Positions 26,469-34,672 of a stretch of DNA of 64,000 nucleotides are shown here, in pieces. The first letter of the stretch is position 1, and every line of letters starts with the position of its first letter. This stretch comes from JBICIG01 sp043101605 (GTDB lineage: Bacteria; Planctomycetota; Phycisphaerae; Phycisphaerales; UBA1924), in NCBI GenBank assembly GCA_043101605.1, contig JBICIG010000060.1, forward strand, positions 1-64,000. The letters are read 5' to 3'. The notes under the pieces were generated by a model. The model worked only from the letters and a program-made list of their open reading frames with translations, made no database searches and was not told where the DNA came from. A program made the translations under genes and the position numbers.

Positions 26469-27086
26469 TCAACGCCGCCGGCGTGCCGCCAGCAACCCTC
26501 CCAGCCCGAGCAACGCCGCCGAGGATGGCGCGGGCACGACCAGCGAGATGAACCCCGACGAGGCCGAGTCACCGGTCAACACCTGTCCTGCCTGAATTGA
26601 GAAGTTGATGCGATACATCACGCCGGGGTTGAGCGGGATGTTGAGCGAGCCGCCGGCCGATTGGGTGGGACCCAGGTTCACGCCCACAAGAAAGATGCCC
26701 GTCGAGAGATCCCGCAGCTCCATGTATCCCCCGGCGTGGGGTGTGGATGCATCCCATGTCAGGAGAGCGACGGTCGCTTCGGTGACCGAGAACCGCATCT
26801 CCTCGATGCTCGCGAGCGCTCCCGCGATCTCATCGCCGTCGGTGGCCTCGACCCGGACCTCGGTGGCCGACGCGAACGCCGACGCCGATCCATCGCGGTA
26901 CGCCGCGCTGAACGAGAACGGACCCGAAAGGCCGAAGCCCTGCTCCTCATCGCCGCCGAACGCGTAGGTGTAAGTCTGTGCCCTCGCCGCTTCGACATAG
27001 CTGATCCCGAACTCCGCCTGGGCACTGGCCGCACCGCTCAAACCCGCGGCCACGAGCGTGCCGCCGAACAAGCACAACTTCTTCAT
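26469..27086 (-). CDS. PEP-CTERM-type secreted protein, paralogue 1
   Basis: 205 residues and the first gene of the triplet. The signal is KKLCLFGGTLVAAGLSGAASAQ. The mature protein starts AEFGISYVEAARA. The region around GVNLGPTQSAGGSLNIPLNP is shared with paralogue 2. The C-terminal sorting tail reads VPAPSSAALLGLGGLLAA followed by Arg residues. An AGAGAGGGG-type Shine-Dalgarno precedes the ATG. The gene faces away from the ArsR operon. Recent tandem duplication is the simplest origin. Confidence 0.82.
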   Translation of the reverse strand: MKKLCLFGGTLVAAGLSGAASAQAEFGISYVEAARAQTYTYAFGGDEEQGFGLSGPFSFSAAYRDGSASAFASATEVRVEATDGDEIAGALASIEEMRFSVTEATVALLTWDASTPHAGGYMELRDLSTGIFLVGVNLGPTQSAGGSLNIPLNPGVMYRINFSIQAGQVLTGDSASSGFISLVVPAPSSAALLGLGGLLAARRRR

Positions 27087-27256
27087 GATGCCCCTCTCTC
27101 CGATGTGAAGTCCGCGCGCCCGTTCGGGCAGAGCCTCACAAGCTACCTGACGCCTCCCGATCGGCCGCGCAAGATGTCAGATACAGCTTGCAGATTTGCT
27201 GGCACCGTCTGATTTCCTGTCTTTGTTCGCCTCCACGTTCCCTCACCAGCTCTCGC

Positions 27257-27284
27257 TTGACATATAAGCGAATCGTGATATATT
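27257..27284 (+). promoter_or_regulatory. Consensus promoter of the arsR-like gene, with possible operator
   Basis: TTGACA (27257-27262), 16-bp spacer and TATATT (27279-27284), then 6 nt to the ATG. This is among the best sigma-70 promoters in the window and it is leaderless. ATAT half-sites flank the spacer (27262-27265 and 27278-27281), which would suit autorepression by the ArsR protein; the dyad is weak. Confidence 0.8.
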
Positions 27285-27290
27285 TCCAGT

Positions 27291-27668
27291 ATGACCGCTC
27301 TGGAGGCCACTGTCTTCGAGGCTCTTGCCGACCCCGTCCGCCGGGCGTTGCTCGATGCGCTCCGCGCCGGGGATCGGTCGGTCTCCGAGCTCATCGAGGT
27401 CGTCGCGGCCCGCGTGCGACGGATCACCCAGCCCGCGGTCAGCCAGCACCTGGCGGCGTTGAAACAGGCGGGGCTGGTGCGCTCCCGCAAGGACGGGCGC
27501 CGCCGCATCTACACGCTCCGCGCCGGCCCGCTCCGCCGGGTGCATGACTGGGTCGCTCATTACGAAGCGTTCTGGGATGACCGGCTCGACGCGCTCGGCC
27601 AGCACCTCGACACGAACCCCCACGAAACCCACGGCTCCCGCGACCCCCGCGCGGGGCGGGAACCCTGA
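27291..27668 (+). CDS. ArsR-family transcriptional regulator
   Basis: 125-residue winged-helix repressor of the SRPBCC-linked ArsR type. LADPVRRALLDALRAG opens the domain, and the recognition helix region is ITQPAVSQHLAALKQAGLV, followed by the wing RRRIYTLR. No metal-binding Cys is present, so it is not a classical metal sensor. It is translationally coupled to an SRPBCC gene (TGAATG). This pair is very common and usually self-regulating. The signal sensed is unknown. Confidence 0.9.
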   Translation: MTALEATVFEALADPVRRALLDALRAGDRSVSELIEVVAARVRRITQPAVSQHLAALKQAGLVRSRKDGRRRIYTLRAGPLRRVHDWVAHYEAFWDDRLDALGQHLDTNPHETHGSRDPRAGREP

Positions 27669-28205
27669 ATGCCCCGCGACTCGCTCACCAAGACGGCCGA
27701 GTATCCGCACCCGCCCGAGCGGGTCTGGGTGGCGCTGACCGATGCGCGGGCGCTCGCCGAGTGGCTGATGCCCAACACCTTCGGGCGGGCCGAGGTCGGT
27801 CACCGCTTCGAGTTCCGGTACGACCCGATGCCGATGTGCGGGGCGGGCATCACCGAGTGCGAGGTGCTCGAGGTCGATCCGCCCCGGCGGATGCTCTGGT
27901 CGTGGCGGAATGTCAACACGCCCGGCAAGCGTCAGCCGCCGACGATGACGGTGGAGTGGACGCTCGAGCCCGCGACGGTCCGCGGCGAGCCGGGCACGCG
28001 CCTGACGCTCGTGCAGCGCGGCCTGAAGGGCCAGTTGCCGTTCCACGGCCTGATGATGTCGATGGGCTGGAGCCGCTTCCTCAAGCGCATGATCCCCGGG
28101 GTGCTCCCGCATGTGAACGACGACGGGTCGTACACCCCCGGTGCCATCCCGCTGGACAAACGCTGTTACAAAGCGCGCACGATCCCCGACGAGTTCGTGC
28201 GCTGA
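27669..28205 (+). CDS. SRPBCC (AHSA1-like) protein
   Basis: 178-residue START-like ligand-binding protein. The sequence opens KTAEYPHPPERVWVALTDARALAEWLMP, which is typical of AHSA1-type SRPBCC proteins. LEVDPPRRMLWSW and TRLTLVQRGL follow. It begins immediately after the arsR stop, so the two are one operon. Members of this group bind small hydrophobic molecules or act as chaperone activators; the ligand here is unknown. Confidence 0.88.
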   Translation: MPRDSLTKTAEYPHPPERVWVALTDARALAEWLMPNTFGRAEVGHRFEFRYDPMPMCGAGITECEVLEVDPPRRMLWSWRNVNTPGKRQPPTMTVEWTLEPATVRGEPGTRLTLVQRGLKGQLPFHGLMMSMGWSRFLKRMIPGVLPHVNDDGSYTPGAIPLDKRCYKARTIPDEFVR

Positions 28206-28276
28206 TCGGCTACGGGCGCCGTGCAATGACGCCGCCGCCGTGCCCAAGAACCCGCATCCGAACCAGAGAGGAACCC

Positions 28277-28924
28277 ATGATGAAGAAGTCGCTGACCGTC
28301 GCCGTCGCCGCCCTGCTCGGAGCCGCCGCGATCGCGGGCTCGATCCAGCCCGAGCCCGCCTCGAACCCGGCGGGAAAGCTGGGCAAGGAGATCGTCGACG
28401 CCAAGATGGCGCGCATGCAGGGCGGGATGGCCGCGTGGATGGAATCCATGCAGCCCGGCAAGCCGCACGAGATGCTCAGCAAGCTCGTCGGCGACTGGGA
28501 GGTGCGCACTCAGATGTTCATGGGACGCGACGCCGACCCCATGGAGACGATCTTCCAGAGCTCGGCCGAGATGACCATGGGCGGGCGCTACCTCGAGCAG
28601 CGCGGCAAGGGCAGCTTCATGGGCATGTCCATGGATTCGCTGCTGGTCCTCGGCTACGACAATGTCCGCCAGCTCTTCCACGCCACCATGTTCGATTCGA
28701 CCAGCACCGGTGTGCGCACGCTCTACGGCAACCTCGACGAGACCGGCCGCGTTCTCACTTTCGTCGGCCCCATGGACGAACCCATGACCGGCGAGATCGG
28801 TAAGTCCTTCCGCGTCGTGATGACCTTCGAGTCCGCCGACCGGTACTCGTACACGATCGACGAGATTCTCTACGGCGAGCCGTTCACGGTCGTCCGTGCC
28901 GTCGCGATCCGCCGAGGCGAGTGA
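28277..28924 (+). CDS. DUF1579 secreted protein
   Basis: 215-residue protein with an N-terminal signal (MKKSLTVAVAALLGAAAIAG). The DUF1579 body is recognised from HEMLSKLVGDWEV, then GRYLEQRGKGSFMGM and GYDNVRQLFHATMFDSTSTG. The family forms a lipocalin-like barrel of unknown function. An AGAGAGGAA Shine-Dalgarno precedes ATGATG. It lies 71 nt after the SRPBCC gene and may be part of the same transcript. Confidence 0.88.
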   Translation: MMKKSLTVAVAALLGAAAIAGSIQPEPASNPAGKLGKEIVDAKMARMQGGMAAWMESMQPGKPHEMLSKLVGDWEVRTQMFMGRDADPMETIFQSSAEMTMGGRYLEQRGKGSFMGMSMDSLLVLGYDNVRQLFHATMFDSTSTGVRTLYGNLDETGRVLTFVGPMDEPMTGEIGKSFRVVMTFESADRYSYTIDEILYGEPFTVVRAVAIRRGE

Positions 28925-28951
28925 CCCGGTCTCTCCTCTGACCCCCTCCGC

Positions 28952-28985
28952 GAGCCGGCGTCCCGATCATCCGGGGCGCCGGCTC
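28952..28985 (+). terminator. Hairpin, possible terminator after the DUF1579 gene
   Basis: GAGCCGGCG and CGCCGGCTC form a 9-bp stem with a further TCCCG/CGGGG extension. No clean T run follows (ACACTTTG), so termination efficiency is uncertain. Confidence 0.5.
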
Positions 28986-29132
28986 ACACTTTGCGCGCGC
29001 CGCCATGCCGCGACCGGTCCGGCGGAAGGCCCGCTCGTCGCAACCGGGGCTCTGCGCCCGCGGTAGCATCCGCATCGGTCGCGGCGCTCGGCTCGGGCCG
29101 AGCCCGTCGCGCCCGAAGCCGGAGCCCTCCCC

Positions 29133-30503
29133 ATGCCCCTTCGATCGCCCTTCCGGTCGGCGTTGCTGCCGATGCTGGCTCTGTTCGTGTGCGTCTCCGC
29201 CGCGCCGGCGCAGGAGACACGCGACCCGAACCTTCCCCGCCGGGCGTTTCTCGGCGCGGCGCTGGAGCCCGATGACGCCGGGGCGCGCGTGCTCCGCGTC
29301 ATCGAGGGCTCGTCCGCCGCCGCGATCGGGCTCGAGCCGGGCGATGTCATCACGGCGCTCGGCGACCAGCCCATCTCCAACCCCGGAACGCTCATCGACC
29401 TGCTCACAGCCCATCGCGCCGGCGAGCGGGTCTCGGTCTCGTTCGTGCGCCGGGACCAGCAACTCGAGAAGACCGCCACGCTCGTTGAGTTCCCGCGCGA
29501 GGAGATCGAGGGCTGCGAGGTTCTCTACGCCTCGGTGCCGACGGTCGACGGCGGGTGGCTCCGCACCATCGTCACGCGCCCGCTGCCCGACGCCGAGAAC
29601 CCCGACAAGGTCTTCCCGGCGATCCTGATGATCCAGGGCGTCGGGTGCGGGTCGATCGACCAGCCCTTTGAGGACCGGCGCGACCCGTTCGTCCGGCTCT
29701 GCCATGAACTCGCCAGGCGCGGCATCGTCACCATGCGCGTCGAGAAGTCGGGCATGGGCGACTCGACCGGCATGCCCTGCTCCGAACTCGACTTCCTCAA
29801 CGAGATGGAGGGGTACCGCAACGCACTGCTCTCGCTGGCGACCGAGTACCCGTTCGTCGACGACATGCGCCTGTTCATCTTCGGACATTCGATGGGCGGC
29901 GTCATGGCGCCGCGCATCGCCGAGGACATCGGCGTGCGCGGGATCGCGGTCTTCGGCACCATCGGGCGGAACTTCTACGAGTACGCGATCGAGAACAGCC
30001 GACGCCAGTTCGAACTCCGCGGCATCGACCCGGTCGACCTCGACAACCGCCAGCAGGTCTTCCAGGAGTTTCTCGCGCGCGTTGTCTTCGAGCAGATGAC
30101 CCCCGCCGAGGCGCTCGACAGCGCCCCTCACCTGGTCTCGGTCGACCGCTCGTTCTTCGACGACACCCACCTGTGGGGTCGCCACGCGAGCTTCTGGCAC
30201 CAGCTCCAGGCGCTCCCGATCGCCGGGGGGTGGGAGCAACTCGGCCCGCGGACCCGGGTGCTGGCGATCCACGGCGAGTTCGACTGGGTCTCGGACCCCG
30301 TCGAGCACCGCGAGATCGTCGAGATCGCCAACTCGTCCAATCCCGGGCTCGCCGAGTTCCTGAGCCTCCCCCGCGCCGACCACGCGTTCACCACCCACCC
30401 GAGCATCGAATCGAGCCTCGGCGCGATCGGTCAGGGCGAATTCTCGCAAAGCATCGTCGTCGCGATCCTCAGCTGGATGGACGAATCGGTCAGTTGGGAC
30501 TGA
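29133..30503 (+). CDS. Secreted alpha/beta hydrolase with N-terminal PDZ domain
   Basis: 456-residue exported protein with signal peptide to about residue 26. A PDZ domain spans about 38-115 (LRVIEGSSAAAIGLEPGDVITALG). The rest is an alpha/beta hydrolase. It carries the nucleophile elbow GHSMGG (Ser253), an Asp in HGEFDWVSDP and the His in RADHAFTTH. The nearest types are prolyl-oligopeptidase-like dienelactone hydrolases. PDZ domains more often accompany trypsin-like proteases, so this arrangement is unusual. A TAGCAT box at 29064-29069 predicts a leader of about 60 nt. A GGAG lies 8 nt before the ATG. Confidence 0.82.
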   Translation: MPLRSPFRSALLPMLALFVCVSAAPAQETRDPNLPRRAFLGAALEPDDAGARVLRVIEGSSAAAIGLEPGDVITALGDQPISNPGTLIDLLTAHRAGERVSVSFVRRDQQLEKTATLVEFPREEIEGCEVLYASVPTVDGGWLRTIVTRPLPDAENPDKVFPAILMIQGVGCGSIDQPFEDRRDPFVRLCHELARRGIVTMRVEKSGMGDSTGMPCSELDFLNEMEGYRNALLSLATEYPFVDDMRLFIFGHSMGGVMAPRIAEDIGVRGIAVFGTIGRNFYEYAIENSRRQFELRGIDPVDLDNRQQVFQEFLARVVFEQMTPAEALDSAPHLVSVDRSFFDDTHLWGRHASFWHQLQALPIAGGWEQLGPRTRVLAIHGEFDWVSDPVEHREIVEIANSSNPGLAEFLSLPRADHAFTTHPSIESSLGAIGQGEFSQSIVVAILSWMDESVSWD

Positions 30504-30545
30504 TCGCCCCGCCTCCCGCCCGCCCCGGGCGGGTACGCTGGGCGC

Positions 30546-31589
30546 GTGCGCTTCTTCGCCCTGCTGACCGTCCGCGACGAGGTCGATGTGATCGACCGCT
30601 GCCTCTCCCACCTCCGATCGTGGGCCGACGCGGTGTTCATCCTCGACACGGGCTCGACCGACGGCACCTGGAAGCGCATCGGGGCCCGCGCGCGGACCGA
30701 TGACCGGATCGTCCCGCTGGCGCGCCGGCCCGTCCTGTTCAACGAGGGAGGCGTGCGCGGGCACCTGTTCGATCTCGCCCGGGATCGATTCGCGCCGGGC
30801 GACTGGATCTGCCGCGCCGATGCCGACGAGGTCTATCTGATCGATCCGCGCGAGTTCGTGCGCACGCGGCTGAGGCGGGGCGAGGGCGCCATCGCCGCCC
30901 GCCAGTTCGTCTTCGGGATGACCCGCGCCGAGGCCCGCGCGTGGGCGCGGGGCGAGGAGTCCCCGGCCGACCGCGCCCGCCCGCTCGAAGAACGCCGGAC
31001 GCGCTTCGTGATGGACGAGTTCCCCGAGGCCCGTTTCTTCCGCTACCGCGCGTCGATGGTCTGGCCTGTGCGCCTGTCGATGCCCGCGTTCCCCGGGCTG
31101 CTCGCCGCCGAGCGCATCCCGATGCGGCACGACCGGTACCGCGACCCGCCGCAGATGCGCCAGCGGTCGGCGCTCCGCGCGATCGTCGCGGCCCGGACCG
31201 ACACCGTCGGCGAGCACTGGAAGCAGACCGACTGGCGCGCCCAGCTTCTTCCGAACCGTGCGCGCACGATGAAGCCGGGCGATCCGCTGCCCGTGGTCGT
31301 GGAAAGAAACCCGCGCAGCCACCTCGGCCCGCCGATGCGACGGCTGGTGCGTGTGGGGTTCTATCGGCTCGGGTTGGCGCCGCTGGCCGACCGGTTCCAG
31401 CGCCGTGCCGAGAGCGGGCTCGAGCCGATCCCCCGCGCCCTGCAACGCCGGCTCGCCCGCCGACCGGGGCTCTCGCCGCGCACCGGGAATCCGCGGGCCG
31501 AAGCGGATCCGGAGCCCGGTCCCGAGCCGGTTCTTGAGCCGGGTGCCGCCGTGCGCACGCGCCCGATCACCCCCGAGCCCGCCCAATGA
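30546..31589 (+). CDS. Glycosyltransferase family 2 protein, GTG start
   Basis: 347-residue GT-A fold protein. It shows LTVRDEVDVIDRCLSHL, the nucleotide-binding LDTGSTDGT and the metal-binding RADADE. The GTG at 30546 is supported by a TACGCT box (30534-30539) 6 nt upstream. The last 50 residues are Pro/Glu-rich. It overlaps the next GT2 gene by 4 nt (ATGA), so both are made from one mRNA. Sugar donor and acceptor are unknown. Confidence 0.88.
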   Translation: MRFFALLTVRDEVDVIDRCLSHLRSWADAVFILDTGSTDGTWKRIGARARTDDRIVPLARRPVLFNEGGVRGHLFDLARDRFAPGDWICRADADEVYLIDPREFVRTRLRRGEGAIAARQFVFGMTRAEARAWARGEESPADRARPLEERRTRFVMDEFPEARFFRYRASMVWPVRLSMPAFPGLLAAERIPMRHDRYRDPPQMRQRSALRAIVAARTDTVGEHWKQTDWRAQLLPNRARTMKPGDPLPVVVERNPRSHLGPPMRRLVRVGFYRLGLAPLADRFQRRAESGLEPIPRALQRRLARRPGLSPRTGNPRAEADPEPGPEPVLEPGAAVRTRPITPEPAQ

Positions 31590-32689
31590 GCCGCCCGTCC
31601 CGGCTGCACGCGCTGCTGATGGTCCGCGACGAGGCGGACATCATCGATCGCTCGCTCGACCACTTGCTCGCGCGGTTCGACACGCTCCTGGTCTTCGACA
31701 CGGGCTCGACCGACGGCACGCGGGAGGCGATCGAGCGCCGAGCCGCCGCCGAGCCCCGGCTCGAGGTGTTCGCGCACCCGTTCGCGCACGGGCCGGTGCT
31801 GTTCCACGCCGGGCTCCGGGCGTTGATGTTCGAGCGTTTCCGAGACCGGTTCCGCCCGGGCGACTGGGTGGCGCGGGTGGACGCCGACGAGTTCTTCATC
31901 ACACCGCCGCGCGAGTTCATCGCGTCGCTGCGCGCGCACGAGTCGGTGATCGTCACGCAGAACCACGACTTGCTGTTCGTCCGGCGTGACCCGCCGCCCG
32001 AGCCCGGGCCCGACGGCGAGCCCTCCTCGCTGCCGATCGAATGGCCCCCGCCCACGGGGGCCCGCGCGTACATCGACAACCCGACCTACGAGCCGCGCTT
32101 CTTCCGCTACCGAAGGTCGATGCGCTGGGCGCCGGATCGGTGGCTCCCGTTCAACCCGGGCGTGGCGGCGGCGCGGCGGCTGGGCGTGCTGCACGAACGC
32201 TGGCGTTCGCCCGAGCAGGCGATCCGTCGATGGGCGCTGCGCCTGGCGACCAGCCCCGACATGCCGATCGGTGGGGCGCACTGGGCCCGCGCCCGCACCT
32301 GGTACGCCGCGGCCCGCAAGCGTTCGAACCCGCAACTCCGCTGGCTCGCGCCGGGCGAGGTCCCCCCGCCGACGACCGACGCCGACCACCGGCCCTCTCG
32401 CCGCAAGCACCTGGCGCTGCGCGCGCTCCATGGCAGCGGGCTGGTTCGGCTGCTCGATCGCACCCGGCCCGGGCTCGCTCCCGAGTTCGCGCCCGAGCCC
32501 TTCCCGGCCGAGCGCCTCGCCGAGGCGCGTCGGCTCGAGGCCCGGGCCCTGGCGCAGCTTGCCCGCTGGCTGGATCGGCCCGAGGTGGTGCTGCCGCCCG
32601 ACCATCGCCCCGCGCCCGCGGCGGATTCGCCTACCATCGCCTCCACGCCCGCGCCGGCATCCCCCACGGGGGCCGAACCGGGCGTTTGA
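31586..32689 (+). CDS. Glycosyltransferase family 2 protein
   Basis: 367-residue paralogue of the preceding gene. It has VRDEADIIDRSLDHLL, FDTGSTDGTREAIE and the DxD-type RVDADEFF. A long C-terminal half contains several Arg-rich helices and ends with an Ala/Pro tail. Coupled translation (ATGA overlap) and sequence kinship suggest duplication. The two enzymes may add successive sugars to a surface glycan; that is inference. A TACCAT box inside its 3' end (32632-32637) probably serves sucD. Confidence 0.87.
   Translation: MSRPSRLHALLMVRDEADIIDRSLDHLLARFDTLLVFDTGSTDGTREAIERRAAAEPRLEVFAHPFAHGPVLFHAGLRALMFERFRDRFRPGDWVARVDADEFFITPPREFIASLRAHESVIVTQNHDLLFVRRDPPPEPGPDGEPSSLPIEWPPPTGARAYIDNPTYEPRFFRYRRSMRWAPDRWLPFNPGVAAARRLGVLHERWRSPEQAIRRWALRLATSPDMPIGGAHWARARTWYAAARKRSNPQLRWLAPGEVPPPTTDADHRPSRRKHLALRALHGSGLVRLLDRTRPGLAPEFAPEPFPAERLAEARRLEARALAQLARWLDRPEVVLPPDHRPAPAADSPTIASTPAPASPTGAEPGV
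32632..32637 (+). promoter_or_regulatory. TACCAT -10 box upstream of sucD
   Basis: Lies in the end of the GT2 gene, 83 nt before sucD. It would give sucD its own transcript with a leader and a GGGAGAG Shine-Dalgarno. Confidence 0.4.
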
Positions 32690-32719
32690 CCCCCGCAGAG
32701 CCTTCCCGGGAGAGAACGC

Positions 32720-33694
32720 ATGGCCATCCTCGTCGACGCGAACACCAAGGTCCTCTGCCAGGGCATCACCGGCTCGTACGGGGCCGTCCACACGCGCGGG
32801 TGCTTCCACTACGGCACGAAGATGGCCGGGGGCGTCACGCCCGGCAAGGGCGGCACCAAGGACGCCAACGGTCTCCCCGTCTTCGACACCGTCGAGCGGG
32901 CAGTGATCGAAACCGGCGCGACCGCGACGATGATCTTCGTGCCCCCGCCGTTCGCCGCCGACGCGGTGATGGAAGCCGCCCACGCCGGCATCAAGCTCAT
33001 CTGCTGCATCACCGAGGGCGTGCCCGTGCAGGACATGGTCCGCTGCCGGGCGCTGCTCGATGAGATCAACCAGGACCGCGGGCAGTCCGACCGCATCGTC
33101 CTCGTCGGGCCCAACTGCCCGGGTGTCATCACCCCCGGTCCCAAGACCGGCACCGGCGACAGCGGCAGCGACCCGTACACCAGCAGCGGCTGCAAGATCG
33201 GCATCATGCCCGGTTACATCCACACCCACCGCTCCGAGCCCAAGTGCACCACGGGCAAGGCGGTCGGCATCGTGTCCCGCTCGGGCACGCTGACTTACGA
33301 AGCGGTCTGGCAGTGCTCGAACCTGGGCATCGCCCAGAGCACCTGCGTCGGCATCGGCGGCGACCCCGTCCGCGGGCTCGACCACATCGAGTCCATCCGG
33401 CTCTTCCAGGAAGACCCGGACACCGACGGCATCCTGATGATCGGCGAGATCGGCGGCACCGACGAGGAAGCCGCCGCCGCGTTCATCGCCGAACATGTCA
33501 CCAAGCCCGTGGCTGCCTTTATTGCCGGCCGCACGGCTCCCCCCGGCAAGCGCATGGGCCACGCCGGCGCGATCATCTCGGGCGGCGAGGGCACGGCCGA
33601 CTCGAAGATCGCGGCGCTGCAGGAAGCGGGGGTCGAAGTCGCGATGAGCCCGGCGGATATGGGCAGGGCGATGGCGAAGGGGTTGGGGGTCTGA
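32720..33694 (+). CDS. sucD: Succinate-CoA ligase, alpha subunit
   Basis: 324-residue subunit that carries the phosphohistidine of succinyl-CoA synthetase in the TCA cycle. The CoA-binding N-terminus (VLCQGITGSYGAVHT) is present. The active-site His is H281 in PGKRMGHAGAIISGG. PNCPGVITPG is conserved. A segment of about 30 residues around 142-170 (Gly/Ser/Thr-rich, ending SEPKC) is longer than in most homologues. The usual partner sucC is absent from both sides, so the beta subunit must be encoded elsewhere. Shine-Dalgarno GGGAGAG lies 5 nt before the ATG. Confidence 0.95.
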   Translation: MAILVDANTKVLCQGITGSYGAVHTRGCFHYGTKMAGGVTPGKGGTKDANGLPVFDTVERAVIETGATATMIFVPPPFAADAVMEAAHAGIKLICCITEGVPVQDMVRCRALLDEINQDRGQSDRIVLVGPNCPGVITPGPKTGTGDSGSDPYTSSGCKIGIMPGYIHTHRSEPKCTTGKAVGIVSRSGTLTYEAVWQCSNLGIAQSTCVGIGGDPVRGLDHIESIRLFQEDPDTDGILMIGEIGGTDEEAAAAFIAEHVTKPVAAFIAGRTAPPGKRMGHAGAIISGGEGTADSKIAALQEAGVEVAMSPADMGRAMAKGLGV

Positions 33695-33726
33695 GACAAC
33701 AGGCGGAATCGCGAGACACCCTTAGT

Positions 33727-33823
33727 GTGTGGCATGCTCAATGGAGGCGCAGCCGAGCTTGGGCATGTGCCTTGTTCAATCGAATGCTTCACCATGGCCA
33801 AGCGGCGCTTGACCATGCCACAC
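33727..33823. repeat. REP-like palindromic unit 1
   Basis: 97-bp unit bounded by GTGTGGCATG and CATGCCACAC, with an inner AGCTTGG.../...CCAAGC pair. It is nearly identical to the unit at 33843-33939. Confidence 0.85.
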
Positions 33824-33842
33824 AATGAGCAACGCCCCGCTC

Positions 33843-33939
33843 GTGTGGCATGCTCAAGGGAGGCGCAGCCGAGCTTGGGCATGTGCCTCGTTCAATCGAA
33901 TGCTTCACCATGGCCAAGCGGCGCTTGACCATGCCACAC
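33843..33939. repeat. REP-like palindromic unit 2
   Basis: 97-bp direct copy of unit 1, 19 bp downstream of it, with only a few substitutions. It ends 15 bp from the 3' end of the transposase gene. Confidence 0.85.
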
Positions 33940-33954
33940 TGAATCAACGGCCGA

Positions 33955-34518
33955 TCAAACTGATCGAGGCGGGAGCCCTTCCCGATCGATTGTCAGCTGC
34001 GCCGAACGCGAACCCCCATACTCTCCCGCGCTCGACCACTCCCACTCCCCCGGAAGTGCGCATAACCCGGCTCGGACCGGGTTCATGTGGATGTAGTCGA
34101 TCGCTTCCCAGACAGCCTTCGGCGTTCTCAGGTTGCGATCGAAACCGCCGCCGCGTTGCCAGAGACGATGTGAGCCGCCATCCGGTACGGCCGGGTCATG
34201 CATCGCCTTGAGCAGATCCGGCATCTCTGATCTGGCAAGGTTGACAATCCGACGCGCGGCCGACTGCTTGATGCTCTGCAGGATCGGGGCGACCGCCCCT
34301 TGCGGAAGCATGAGCAGATGAACATGGTCGGGCATGATGACGAAAGCCCAAAGCTTGAAGTGGTGCTGATCTCTTGCTCGATCGATAGCTTGCAGAACGA
34401 TCTCACGCAGACGCGGTTCATTGAGCAATGCTTGATTGTGGAAGCACGCAAAGTTCAGCAGACGGGCATCGCCCGGATTCTCGATACGGACCCGCGTCTT
34501 GTAACGATGCGTCGCCAC
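33955..34518 (-). CDS. REP-associated tyrosine transposase (RAYT, Y1 family)
   Basis: 187-residue Y1/HUH single-strand transposase-like protein. The HUH motif is PDHVHLL, and the catalytic Tyr region is AIDYIHMNPVRAGL. WEWSSAGEY near the end is also family-typical. The gene is bracketed by three palindromic repeats, the arrangement of a RAYT with its REP substrates. The GTG at 34518 is preferred because a TATTGT box (34525-34530) lies 6 nt upstream. An earlier in-frame ATG (34566) falls inside repeat unit 3. RAYTs are domesticated enzymes that spread REPs. Confidence 0.9.
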   Translation of the reverse strand: MATHRYKTRVRIENPGDARLLNFACFHNQALLNEPRLREIVLQAIDRARDQHHFKLWAFVIMPDHVHLLMLPQGAVAPILQSIKQSAARRIVNLARSEMPDLLKAMHDPAVPDGGSHRLWQRGGGFDRNLRTPKAVWEAIDYIHMNPVRAGLCALPGEWEWSSAGEYGGSRSAQLTIDREGLPPRSV

Positions 34519-34559
34519 GAAGGCACAATAGTGGCAGCACTTCGGATCCGCTATCAAGA

Positions 34560-34641
34560 GTGGCATGCTCAAGCGAGCTTGGGCATGGCCCTGCTCGTCG
34601 GGTGCCCCTCCATGGCCAAGCTGCGCTTGACCATGCCACAC
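34560..34641. repeat. REP-like palindromic unit 3, shorter
   Basis: 82-bp variant of the REP unit upstream of the transposase. The outer arms (GTGGCATGCTCAAG / CTTGACCATGCCAC) are kept. The GGAGGCGCAGCC segment of the other units is missing. Confidence 0.8.
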
Positions 34642-34672
34642 GCTGAGGACGCTCACAGGACAAGCGTCGAGC

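Noticed and set aside
28884..31586. 900-codon open frame on the minus strand
   Set aside because: It lies antisense to the DUF1579, PDZ-hydrolase and glycosyltransferase genes, has no family motif, and its composition is the usual shadow of GC-rich third positions.
31361..33562. 733-codon open frame on the minus strand
   Set aside because: Antisense to the second glycosyltransferase and sucD, both well supported; no recognisable domains.
33727..34641. CRISPR-like repeated units
   Set aside because: Only three long palindromic units with irregular spacing, no spacers of uniform length and no cas gene; they fit REP elements of the adjacent RAYT.
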